Of a stretch of DNA of 64,000 nt, positions 43,401-56,700 are shown one piece after another. The position numbers were made by a program, and so were the translations under genes. Origin of the DNA: Spisula solida (taxonomy: Eukaryota; Mollusca; Bivalvia; Venerida; Mactridae). Each line of letters begins with the position of its first letter. Position 1 is the stretch's first letter. The DNA lies in NCBI GenBank assembly GCA_947247005.1, contig OX365952.1, forward strand, positions 3,618,501-3,682,500. The letters are read 5' to 3'. The notes under the pieces are model-generated. The model saw only the letters and a program-made list of their open reading frames with translations. It did not search any database and was not told the origin of the DNA.

Positions 43401-43818
43401 GATCTATGTAATAATTTCTAGTAAGACACTCATTCTATACTATAGACAGAAAATATAAAAATTAATTTTCAACTTATTATGAAGTTACATCGATATAGCT
43501 GTTGCTGTCGACAGTTAATGAGATTGAGTGCTTCTGAGACTGTTGCTGTAATCAGCTAATGAGACCGTGTGACAATCTCTTGTGGTGACTAACTGTCCTC
43601 TCAGCAAACACTCGGCACAGTCTGTCGTAGAATATAATATTTGTTATTGGTAACACATGAGATTGCGCATCAATCTCAAAGTAAAAGCAGTCAGCCCGAA
43701 TACACTAGAGGCAAGCATATATATGTGTGTGTATAACTATATATATCGATGCACCATACGATATGCAAAATTGTAATAAATGTCTTAATCCTAGCTAAAT
43801 CAAATTGACATTAAGAGT
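40430..43818 (-). other. Likely long 3' UTR of the KY-like gene
   Basis: A 3.4-kb repeat-poor, AT-rich stretch directly downstream of the KY-like stop codon. On the minus strand an AATAAA lies at 40461-40456, near the point where repeat-rich sequence resumes. I infer it is 3' UTR. A MITE sits within it at 42764-42992. The open frame at 40706-41008 shows no domain. Confidence 0.35.
42764..42992. mobile_element. MITE with GGRGCCCG ends
   Basis: Inverted ends GGAGCCCGTTTCATAGA and (complement) GGGGCCCGCTTCATAATA. About 229 bp, no frame. Confidence 0.6.
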
Positions 43819-44788
43819 CTAAATATTGTACTCCATCAATGTAGCGTAACTCGTAGGATCGCCTCCATAGTTGGCATTCAATGTGACCTTGACACCTTTG
43901 CCATAAAGACCGCCTAGTTTAACTCGACCTTCCCACATTCCTGTTTGAGGTGAGGACAAATGTGTCCATTCGTCTCCAGCGACTACGGCAACAGCAGAAG
44001 CTTTGGGAACTAAGACTCGGAACAATACTTCCTCTCCGCTATTTGGATGAAGGTTTAATGGATTCTCCATGTAGCAACCCTCCTTCCATTGCGCGTACTG
44101 TTTAGGGAATGGATACGCCGGGTTCGTTATCTTCTTACAGTTGATAAGGTAGTTATACACTCCTGGCAGCTGCTGATTTTTATCACACGCCGGAAGTGAG
44201 TATAACTGTAACTTGTAAAAGCCTACCGCCGGTAACGTGACTACAAAGCTAACTACATTGCCTTGTGTTTGTGTGAATACAAAATCAGGGAAATCTTTCT
44301 CTGACTCAGCATCGAGTAGGTTGGCGGTAACTCGCATTTCTTGTGCAGTGGAAAATTGAACTTCACACGAGTTCTTTTCAAGGTGAATAACAGGATCATG
44401 ATGACTCAAGGTGTTGAGGCCGAATTCGTTAAACTTTGGCTGGGCACCGAGATATCCACCAGGCAGTTTAGGTAACGGCACAGCCTTAACATCTTCATGA
44501 CATTCGATCATGTACTGTGCAACGTGGAACAGGGTGGTGCCTTCAGTCGACGGATCGTTAGCGTAAATCTCCAGACCAAACTCTCCTCTCCCCGGCGCCG
44601 TGATGTTGAAGTAAGCTGTATTACCCACAATCCTATTCATGCAGTAACCTTCCAGCTCCGAATCACTGCTTCTATTGCTCTTCAGCTTGGCCATAAACTG
44701 CATGGTCTTAGGAATTCTGAACTGTAATTCAGCCTTTCCATCTCTCGTTAAAACAGTAGCAGTTTGTTGATACGTAGCTAAACCATAC
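43819..44788 (-). CDS. KY-like: KY-like exon 10 (terminal)
   Basis: Residues 518-840, (R)YGLATYQQTATVLTRDGK to TLMEYNI and stop at 43821-43819. Carries two or three more beta-rich KY modules. Acceptor CTGTTTTCAG. Confidence 0.95.
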
Positions 44789-47700
44789 CTGAAAACAGAC
44801 GCATACATTCTTAATGTGACCATCTCTCGACCATATTTCTGTTATATACTCAGCGTCAAAGAAAAGTTACCACCCTGTTGACTCTTATATTTTTCAATTC
44901 ACGTTACACTGTGTTAAAAGCTGAACACGACTATGTTTTGACCTTACTGTGTAGTCACAGCTATCCTATTTAACAATATTCAAATGCACACACTATAGAA
45001 GTTTTGTAACAATAGGTCATATTGTATACAAAATACAAAGGTTTATATAAGTGGTAAATTTTCAGTGAGCCCAGTAAATATGTCTGCCAATTCACCTAAC
45101 CTGTTTCCCAGGACTGTATTCAAACCTGTACCAACTTACCCTTCCACAAGGAAACACCAACTATAACTAGAACTGTCGCCATTCGGCAGACTAATATACC
45201 CCCCGCATGGCAAAAATCCATGAGCGCAAATTATTTCCTTTATGCACATCTACATGTTAAGGTTGTTCATCTGTTAAAGTTTGAAGGAAATGCTGCAAAA
45301 ACTGTAGGAGGAGTTGCGTCCACAAGAATGCGTCTACCGACAGACAGACCGACAGACAAACAAGCTGAATCCAGTATACCCTCCCTTACAAGCCCAGTCC
45401 TACCTGTGAGCCTCTAAGATCAACATTGATGCCAAATATTCATGGAAGGCAATGCCCTGCTGTGAATGGAAATCAAACCCCATCAACAGGTTACAAATCC
45501 AGCACACTAACCACTGGTCCACAGCCATTAACTGAACTAACAATACAGTATGCCCAAAAAATCAGAGAAAATCTAAAGTATAAACAATCAATAAAGTAGA
45601 TATGAAACATTTTGTGCCTTATGTTGATAAAGATAATTATTATATAATATTCTCCCATCTCGCTGATGGTTTCAAATACTGTAAATATTATGTAACACTT
45701 TTCATTTCTTGAAACATTCTGCTACACTTGTATAGAGCTTTGAAGCGTCACTCAGGGCTTAGACAGCCAGTGTATCAATACAGCTTTGTAAACTTATCCA
45801 GAGCTCCCCTCCATTGAGCAACGATCTCTCAACAACAAAAGCTTCAAATTTCCCCGAGCTGATACTTCCTATACATTTAACCTCTGTAGAGCAACAACCT
45901 CTGAACAATGACCAATATTAATTTTGCTGCTTCCAAAGGGTGTTGCATGGGTGAATGTTTTCAGATATATACCTGATTTCAGATTTTTGAGAGTGCCAAA
46001 AAGTCTGTTTTTCTTTATTTGCTCTGAATAAATTGACTAATTTTTCAGGATTTCAGGTTTTTCAGATTTTTTTACTTGAGCCATGGTGTTGCTCTACAGA
46101 GGTTGTACTGTACAGACACAATGTTGTACATACCTGAAGAAAGCAGCTCCAGGTCCCCAGTTAAGGTAGGCACATGGTGGGAATGGCTCTGGTTCGGGTG
46201 CATTCACTTCTTCCTGTACAATCTTATACTCACACACCTGAAAATATACATGGTAACATTGTTCAAGCATGGTTCATACATAATTCTCACATCCAAATTC
46301 AAGGACTATTCAAGTTTTTTTTCAAGGTAGAATTTGTATTTCAAGGTATTTTCCGAACATTTACCAATTTTGTGCTGGATAAACATGAAAATTATTGTGA
46401 TCACGACAACTGCTTAGCTGCATATCTCATCCTTGCACCTATACATTTACATACCTTTAATTTGTAAAAAAATTAAGTGTTTCAGTTTCGTTTTCAAGCA
46501 GATAATGTATCGTTCATACACTTCTATGTATATTCAAGGCCCTTTGCATTAATTCAAGGATTTTCAGTTAAATTCAAGTACCATTTTGGCATTTTTTCAT
46601 GGCAGCACTTAATTAAAGTACTTTTCAAGGTTGAAACCAAATTCAATGATTTTCAAGGCCTGTGCAAACCTTGTCAAGGGGAGGTTAGAGTACACTGTAA
46701 AACATAGTGATATATACAAGGTTTGAGTACTGTAACATTATTATTTTTGAGAAAGTTAAATTTTTGTTAACCTGACCACAAAATCTATTCCCCATGATTA
46801 ATCAACCTCTAAAATTCAGGCATGGGTTTACCCTTTCATGTTCAGTAATCCACGAATTTATGACCCTACAATAATGCATTTTCATCAAAATCCATGAAAT
46901 TTAATTCCCACAAAAGTATGTGATTTTACAGTATAATCATATTATACTAGTCTAGTATTATGGTGACAATTTGGGTCGAAGAATCGATAAAAATTCCTGG
47001 TGACAAAATGCACTATTGACAGGCAATACAAAGTGCACTGTTGACAGGCAAAACAAAGTGCACTAATTGTTGACAGGCAATACAAAGTGCACTGTTAGTA
47101 AGTAAGTAACGTTTTTATTTATCAAGGCTGACACATTTGGTTTCCCGATCTTCCATGTGGGCCTCTATGTTGACAGGCAAGTTAAAGTGCACTGTTGGCA
47201 CGCAAGTTAAAGTGCACTGTTGACAGGCAAGTTAAAATGCACTGTCGACAGGCATGTTAAAGTGCACTGTTGACAGGCAATACAAAGTGCACTGTTGACA
47301 GGCAATACAAAGTGCACTGTTGACAGGCAATACAAAGTGCACTGTTGACAGGCAATACAAAGTGCACTGTTGACAGGCAATAATAATACTAAGTGTATAC
47401 AGAATATCATCCTCAAGAAGTAATTCAAAGTGGAACCTAAATTCAACTGTAACGTAAATTCAAGCTTAAACTGAATCCAAATATAACCTTTATAATATAC
47501 AAGTGTAACTTGAATGCAAGTATAACCTGTATGCAAATGTTACCAAATTCCAAGTATAAACCAGAATGAGACGTGTAAACTAAATGCAAAGTGTATAACC
47601 TAAAAGTGACGAGTAACCTAAAAGTGAAGGGTAACCTAAATGTGAAAGGTAACCTAAAAAAGAAGTGTAACCTAAATGTAAAGGTAAACCTAAAAGTGAA

Positions 47701-50700
47701 GAGTAACCTAAATAAGAAGGGTAACCTAAAAGTGCTGGGAAACCTAAAGTGAAGGGTAACCTAAATGTGAAGGGTAACCTAAAAGTGAAGGTTAACCTAC
47801 AAGTGAAGGGTAACCTAAAAGTGAAGGGTAACCTAAAAGTGAAGGTTAACCTAAAAGTGAAGGGTAACCTAAAAGTGAAGGTTAACCTAAATGTGAAGGT
47901 TAATAACCTAAAAGTGATGGGTAACCTAAAAGTGCAGGGTAACCTTAAAGTCAAGGTGTTTATAATGTATGATAGTGAGCTAATTACTTCACACGATTTT
48001 ACTTAAACAGAGAGAAACTAGAAATGCCTACAGACAACACGAGGGTCCAAAGGGCTCACCTGTCGTAGTAGTTCAAGCAGGCCCCTACATGGTAATCAAG
48101 TAAATGCAGCCTCTATTGCATGGACAAGGTTTTCATATTGTCTTCACAGTGATCCTTGTAATTTACATCACATAAACCTATTTTGAAGTTTAAGCCAAGT
48201 TTTATCTATGATTTGACGTATGACCTAGTTGTTGACCCCAGATGACCCAATATCGAACCTCACCAAGATTTTGCCAAGATGATCATTGTGACGAACTTTC
48301 ATAAAGATAAGGCCAACATTGAGACCTCTAGTGACTACACAAGGATTTTCAATGATTTGACCTATTCTTTTACCCTGGATGACCCAATATCAAACTTGAC
48401 CTGGATTTTGTTGAGATGATCATTGCGATCGAGTATCATAAAGTCAAAATTGTTACCTCTAGTAACTACGCAAGGTTTTTCAATGATTTGACCTAGTGAC
48501 CTAGTTTTTGACCCGGGATGGCCCAATATCGAACTTGTCCTAGATTTTGTTGAGATGATCATTGAGACCAAGTTTTATAATAATTAGGCTAAAACTGTGA
48601 CCTCTAGTGTCTATGCAAGCAAATTTTGGGAGGAAGAGTGATCACAAAAGCTCACTCTGTCACAAAGTGACAGATGAGTTAAAATGGTGCCTCAACTTGC
48701 CATTGACAATGTCAAGGGCCGTAACTCTGCTAATACTGGATGAATTGGAACCTAAATATTTGGGCGTGCAACATGCCAATTAATGCAGTATTCCAATAAA
48801 GTTTTAAGACTGCAGCTCAAATTTATACTTATAAATAAGAGTTATGTGCAGCACAAGCTAATTATATCATTTCAAGGGCGATAACTCTTAATACTGGATT
48901 TATCTGAAACAGTGTACAGACAGACAAGGGGAAATCCATTTACCCCTCCAGCCTTTGGTGCAGGCAAAAATCAGATGACATTTTCAGCATAATGTGAATG
49001 TAATGTAAGAAATAGCAGATTATCTCATAGCAACAGATAAGGTTTTAGTCCATTGGGTATTTTATCTTTTTGGGGGTTTTGACAACTTTTTATTGGGTAT
49101 TTAATAAAACTCATAGGGTACATGGTCTTTTATGAACTATTTTTCATTATAACATCATTTTTTATTTTGGTATTTCAGATTGTCTTTGCTTTTTGGTACT
49201 CCCTCCTCTCAAAATCTATTTGGTTTTTAAGAAAATTAATTGGGTAATTACCCTGATATGCAGCTTATCTGTAGCTGTGTTATCTGGATTGAAGCTGTGG
49301 GGGTGTGGTTTACCTGTTTACTATATACAACAGTCATACATGAGGTATGATCATTTCTAGACTTATATCCTCCCTGGTATGATGACTATACATAAAACAT
49401 ACATCACTGTTATACATGTATAGTACCGAGATACAGAGATAAATACCTGATCCTAACCTTTATGCATAAATATATTACTTTAATGAGAACAATTAAAAAA
49501 AAACATGTCACTTTTGCAATTTTATACTATTAACGTTACGGCTAAAACCTTCATCAGAAACCATTTTAAATTGTTTTTTATTACAGTTATTTAAAATTTT
49601 AGGAGTTTTCCAGGACAAAGGCATGCGATTAGTTTAACCACTCTAGGCCTACAAGGAAGCAATCAAAGACAAAGCAAAGCATACCTTATGATTTAAATAT
49701 ATTTATTCAATGATATGTAAGACCTAACTCTAGCAATTTAATGACATTTATCAGCAATTATTATAGTGCTAGGATATTAACTTGATTTTTCATGACCTTA
49801 ATGCATGAACATATTTCAAGGATCTTGTGTTAAATATATCAATTTCTGCACGCAAATTAGGCATATTGACTCTTTGGATTGTGTTTGTATATTACACCTT
49901 GAGCATATTTGTAAACCCTAGGTCCCACTGACAAATTCCACATCGGCGATGTTCCCCCTATTTCTTCCTATACCACCCGATTCATCACAATTCCTTCTGA
50001 TATCATTAACTGTCTCATGACTTCCCCGAAGATTGCCCTACACAATGAAGAACCTGTTCCCAATGTTCTGATTGGGAGTACAACGCCATGGCAAAAAAAT
50101 GCTCAGTGCTTAATACTTTCCGCTAATGAAAACATTCTACTGTAGTTAAATATAGACAGCAATCAACCATTTAGTCTTGCTAACAGAAGACAAGAATATT
50201 AGGTTAATATCTCTGCACTACACAAATTCACAAGCATTAATTATAAATAGATTATTCAGGTCAGTCACATGTTTACATAACATTGTGTACATAAACATTC
50301 TAATTTCTCTTATTAATGTCTTAATTTTCTCATTATGTACATTAATATGTGGCTTAGTGAATAAGGCATTTTTTACTGCCTTTTTCTCTAATTAATGTGT
50401 TTAAAATAATACAAATATGTTAAGACATTGCAATGTTTGTGTACAAGTGACGGACCTGAATAAACATACTGTACCTATGTACATATCGTACCTGTGCGTA
50501 GACATTGTCCTTGTTTTCAGGCGTATCTTCTTTAGCATAAACATACAATATGTATGATCCTTTCTGTGGAAGGCGGAGTCTGAAGGAAGCCACACCTCCT
50601 ACACTTTCTTGCATACCATAACGATTTAGTTTTACACCGTGGTATTCTTCATCACCATTTTCAAACTGAAACAAGAGATGTTTGTAAATCATATACACTC

Positions 50701-53700
50701 TACTACTGGAAGCCATACTGTAAAATCCTTTACAGACTATTTGCAATAATTCGTAGGACCAACGGAACGACGAAAATATTCAAATGTTTGCATTTTTCGA
50801 ATGATCACATTTTTTCATTTTAACCATTTGACATCAGCGCCATTTTGAATCGGCGCAACGTTACAACTACGTTCTTGTGATAATTTACCAATATTTTAAG
50901 CTAAAGTATAGTGTATTTCAGTCAGGAATGGCCATTACTCTTAAGTAATTTCAAGGGGACAAAATTTTGTGTTTTGTGTAAAAAAGAGCAGTTTCAAGGA
51001 TGTCTCAGTTGAACGCAAAAAAAACAAGAGATGTTTGTAAAACACGTATGCCCCCAAGACAGCACAATAGTCAGAAATGGTAAAGGTCACAATGACCTTG
51101 ACCTTTGACCTCAAAATCAATAGGGGTCATCAACTGTTGACGACCAACCTCCATGTAAAGTTTGAAGATCCTAGGGCAGAGTGTTTTTGAGTTATTGAAC
51201 GGAAACCAATTGGTCTACCGACAGACAGACCTACATGTGCAAAGCAATATTCCCCCTCATCAAAGATGGGGGGCATAATTACCCTAAACATGAGGGTACT
51301 TTGACTTACCTGTATGGTAAAGTTGAAGGCCACTACGAGCCTATGTGCAGGATATCTGAGACGTATGTTGATCTCACCACGTCCATATACCACTGCAGTA
51401 CGATGACTTACAAACTCTAAACCATACTTGAAGAACTGTGGTTTCATGTGAGGCATGTTTTCAAACTCTTCCAAGGTCACCTGTAACAGAGTATACAATT
51501 ATATAGATGAGGAATTACAACTGATGTAGTCTTGACTGTAACAAACTGCATGCTAGCTTTGATAGTACACAAGTGTATATTCTACAGAAATTAGATGGGT
51601 TTTAATGTGGCCCAAAAATGTATCTCTCCCACAAAGGCCTGTAACTCTGGCAAATATCATCTGACCTAAATTTCCTGACAATATGCATAACTAGGCTTGG
51701 TATCAAGCATTCGTGTGAAGTTTCATTGATATCGGACCTGTGGTATAAGAGAATACAAGCACTGTGTCGAAACAACTTTGTCACATCCATACAAAATCCA
51801 GACATTCAGCACAAAATCAGTACATCTCCTCCACTATATGTGGGAGACATAAAATACAAAATACTATAACTGGTTTCGTCTGTTTCAGTAATTTTTAATA
51901 CAATGATATGTACATCACAACAAGGAGTAAACCAGTTACTGCATGGCCTGAGGACGCACTCAGCTGCAAATGCAGGTACAGCCCCAAAATACTGCGTCAG
52001 AATCCTGCATGAGGGAAATCCCTGATACACATTGTACTATACCTAACTGACGGCCCTATCCATAGACAAAATAACACTGAGGTTTTCTCGGGTGTGTTTT
52101 AGATGTTTGTGGTCAACAGACATGTTTTTTCATAATTTATCAAAAGTGCCCCGGTATGTCTCTGTGTCAGACTACAATCATGCTTGCCTTATAATCCACA
52201 CGGTACCTGCATACTTAACAATGACTATACCTGTCTTTCAAGAAGCTGCCATTTACAATCATCAGGAAAATGTGTGAATATCAACTGAGCTGGTTCAGTC
52301 AAGAAGAAATATTCGTCTAGCTGATAGTGAAATTCTTCAGTTGTTGCTTGTTTGCCTATGATTCTACGAGCGGCCCAGTGAGCGTCGATCAGACACCAGG
52401 TACCATAAATGTACACAGCGTTCCATGAATGCTGGTTAGAGCCTGGCTGGAATTTCTGGCCCGGTCTATAATCTGCACCCTTGGCATAGCCACTGATGAT
52501 CTTAGAATGTAATCCAGCATAACTGAAACATTACCAAATAGTTAACATTAATCAACTAATAAATACAGGCAGAGGCATAGAGGTAATTCCTGGGTTTGAT
52601 ATCTGACTGAGCCGTCACTTAATTTCTCTTGCACTACGTAAGTACTACGTATATGGTCTAGAGGTAAGATACAACTAAAGATTGAGAGGTCTTGGGTTTG
52701 ATTACCGTCTGAGCCACTGTTAAATATCTCAGAGTAAGAATAACCACAGTGCTCCACTTCACCTGGAGGTGTATGACAGGAGTACATGAGAGAGTTGAAA
52801 GCTAATGTGCTGTGGCTGCTATCGATCGGCAGAGTGTTAACCACTGACTTGCAAAGTTATGATAATGAAGGCAATTTAAAGTGGACTGAGCAGATGTCAT
52901 GCAGGGAAAGCTCTTGCTTTTTAGGACAAAAGTCATCGGCCTCGATAGCCAAGTGGTTCGTCAGCCACTTCGAGTGCTTGAGACCTCGGGTTCATTCCAA
53001 GGTCACGATACACAAAGTATTTAATGATACTGGTATATCTCCCTTGCTTGATGCTCAGCATAGTTAATCACAAGTTACTACTGAATGGCCAATGTCAGAA
53101 TAATGTGCCTGGGTGTTCTCTATATGACTGAAATACTTGAAACAATTACCGGTAATATATTTTTTACAACAAAAGCAGGGAGTAGGGATTTTGACCCTTG
53201 AAATTTCCAAAAAGGAACATTTTTTTACCCTCAAGATTTTGATTTGAAGGGTCATTTTTCTTAAAATCGTGGTTATTTTGCCTATAAAATGGTAAAATTT
53301 AGTCAAAATGACCCCTCAGATTCAGAAGCTAGTCAATCAAAAGCCACAGAATATCAAAAGAAAAACTGCAAAAGTCACAAAATATCCAATGAAAAACCAC
53401 AAATTCACAGAATATCCAATGAAAAACCTCATATTCACAGAATATCCAATGAAAAACCACTAAAGTCACAGAATATCCAATGAAAAACTGCAAAATTCAC
53501 AGAATATTCTATGAAAAACTGCAAAAGTCACAAAATATCCAATGAAAAACCACTTACTTGCACATTGTATCGAACACCATAGCGTATGTTGTTCTGCCAG
53601 TCTTTAGTCCCATCAATACTTCTTCTGGACTACCAGGTGCAACATTCTCAAATGACATTTCCTTCAGATTCTTGGTTGCTAACCAACGGAAAATCACTCT

Positions 53701-56700
53701 GAAAGCAGTATAAACCTCATCAAACAAGTGTCAGCTTGGGTGGATCTTTACTTGTTTGGTTGGGCATTGTGCCTTGTGTGTTTTTGGTGTTTTCAGTGTT
53801 CGGCTGGTTAAGTTGAGTGCTGCACTGGCCAGCCTTCCCAGTCTTGACTTGATATTATCTTTTTGGAAACATTTCGTCCCTTTGGCACACACAAAGTTGT
53901 ATCTCTCTGTATAGTTTATAGTAAGATACAACCTAATTTGTTACGCCCAAGGGACAATTTGCTCTTGTATTTTTCACATTTTTTTGTGCATTTACAACTA
54001 GGATCTTTTAATGCACATTAACAAAATTTATTAATGATAAGATGCGAATCAATAATTACATGGGAAAAATATATAATGGATTTAATGGAAAAGAACAGAC
54101 TGGAAAATTTAAAATGAGGAATTGTCTAGTCCCTTGTGGTTGCCTATAACAACATCAAAGTTTCAATCTATTCTGGCAACAAGGACCAGATGCGTCAACT
54201 AGGGACTTGGAGTGCCCCATTGTAGTACTTGGATTCACATGTAAAATGAGTCCAGTTCCTATGCCTGTTGGAAGCCTTGTCAATAATAACTAGCTTAGTC
54301 AATCAGGGGACATAATTCTGTTAAAATGTTGGATAATGTTACATAGCATTGACAATGCAAGATGTTTATGATGGTAAACAAGTATACCATGCCTTGAATG
54401 ACATTGAAAATACTTGAGTTTCAAAAACTTAAAAGTTTTGGTTAACATTTTCAATGGAACAAACAAACAGACAGACAAACGGACGACGGACAAGACAATC
54501 ACTATATGCTTCCCACATTAGTACATTAGTAGATGCAGGGGCAAAAAATAGATTCACTCTATTTGTGTCAACTTTCAGTGCTTCGATAGTAAATGAATGT
54601 TTTCGTGTACAATACTTCCTGGCATATTCCTCCACTCGAGTAATATACATCTGTAGACAAGTGTTAAATATAAACATACTACATTTATTTATGTGTAAGC
54701 TTAATTTATTCGTATTTTTGCAGAGAATAAAACCAACATGCAGAGGAGTAAACTAAACAATTAGATCAAGCTGATTTTATTATATACACTTTCAAATGTC
54801 ACTAGAAACGGTGGAATGAGAAAAGGTGCAAATACGAGAAGTGATCAACAAATACGCGGAAAAGTGCTGACATTTCTTTATTTGTCATTGTATGTTGTTG
54901 AAACCTTCTAAACATGAAGGAAAATTTATATCAAATTGATTCACCGCTGACGGTTTCTATGTTTTTTCGACCAATTATTTCCTTGAGTTTAATGGATTTT
55001 ATAGTTATGTATTTGTGATACGCCAATCTATTATCTGACCGATTTTCTTCAATATTGGTCACATAACAAAGATTTCAGAGCATTTTTCCGCGTATTTGTT
55101 GATCACCCCTCGTAAATATATACTAATTTGCATCGTATAGTGTATAAACTGGAAGGGTTTGGTATGTCTCCCACAAAGGGCAATAACTCGGGCAATATTC
55201 ATCCAACCTCATATTCCTGACAATATGCACAACTAAGCGTGGTACCAAGTTTTTTATATGAAGTTTTATCGAAAGCCAACCAGTGGTTAAAGGGAACATA
55301 GTTTTTACCACAGACATATTTTAGGTGGATGGATTTCTCAGAAAGACAGACAGATGTCCAGCAATAATCAATATGTCTCCCCCGCTATATGTATGTGGGA
55401 GACATGGTTTACAATGGATATAGCCTGCTATATTATTCCACTAGTGAGGTAAATACAAGGGTTGCCTGTTGTTAACAGGATGCACACTCCCCCACACACA
55501 TTTAATTATATAGCTTCGCTGCTTATGAAATTGGCAAAATGCCCAATAAGGGTATTTTTCATAACATTTTATGCTGGGTGATATTCATTTGCCAAATTAC
55601 AATTTCTGAATCCTATGAATTTTCTTTACAATTTAAAGCAAACTAATCAAACTGGAGCTACAGAATGTAAATGATTAAAAAAAACCAGGGACAGTTTGAA
55701 GATTGTCATTTAAAGGTGATAGAGATATAACGTTTGCAATTTTTTAACCATTATCTTATTATCATATTAACTTATGAACAAGCTTAAGACCATCCAATTT
55801 TTTTTGTTGGGCATCATAGAACCTTAACTGCTACAATGTCCCCTAGGTAAGATCATAGTCTGACAATGTACCCTAAGCAATCATGTTTTCTGCCAACGGC
55901 CCAAAGGTAAAAATATATTCCTTAATGTCTGACATGTAACGTCATATACCTAATATGGCCCTTTAGGAAAACATGGAGCATAATTAGAACAATATTGGCA
56001 GAGAATGTTATGAAAATGCTTTGCAAAACATGAAATCCGTTAAGACGCGAAGTTTCACAGTTAAGACTCGAAGTTTCAGAGATGTTCATCGTATAATAAC
56101 TCTGTTGAAATCACATGACTTGGGGGGGGGGGACAATTTTGACCACAAATTACCTACCTACCAGCCCACCTTGCTGGGTAGGGGGACACCAAACCTGATA
56201 ATTTTTAAGGACGGCCAAATAAAAATTTGCTATTCAATAAAAATCTTCTGTACACTAAATTGATGATATGTATTAGATACAAACTGTCCGATCAAACACT
56301 ATGTATGTTTTATGTATGTATGGAATGGTGCGATAAAGTACTTACTACACACTTAACTATCATGTAAAATACTTAATGGTACTTCATATACACATTTATA
56401 GTTTTAGCAAATATTTAACATAACACTCAAGTCCACAGCAAATAGGTCATAAACTCAATAGACTAAATTGTAATCAAAGGCAATGAAGTATGGGTCGCAA
56501 ATACCTCAAAGGAACAAAGTGTAACACCGTAGTGTGAAGAAAATCAGGGCCCCTTGAATTATAACCAATACTTACACTCAGCACTCAAATATTGAAATTC
56601 TTTCTCTTGGGGTTCATAACTACATTTTTGAGGACTAGAAGTTGTAATCATGTTAAATTGGTACTAAATATTATTTTTTGGCTTATTTCATAGTGTAATG

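Noticed and set aside
47580..48006. Repeat peptides GNLKVK and TFRLPF
   Set aside because: Products of the 18-bp minisatellite; both strands are open for the same arithmetic reason.
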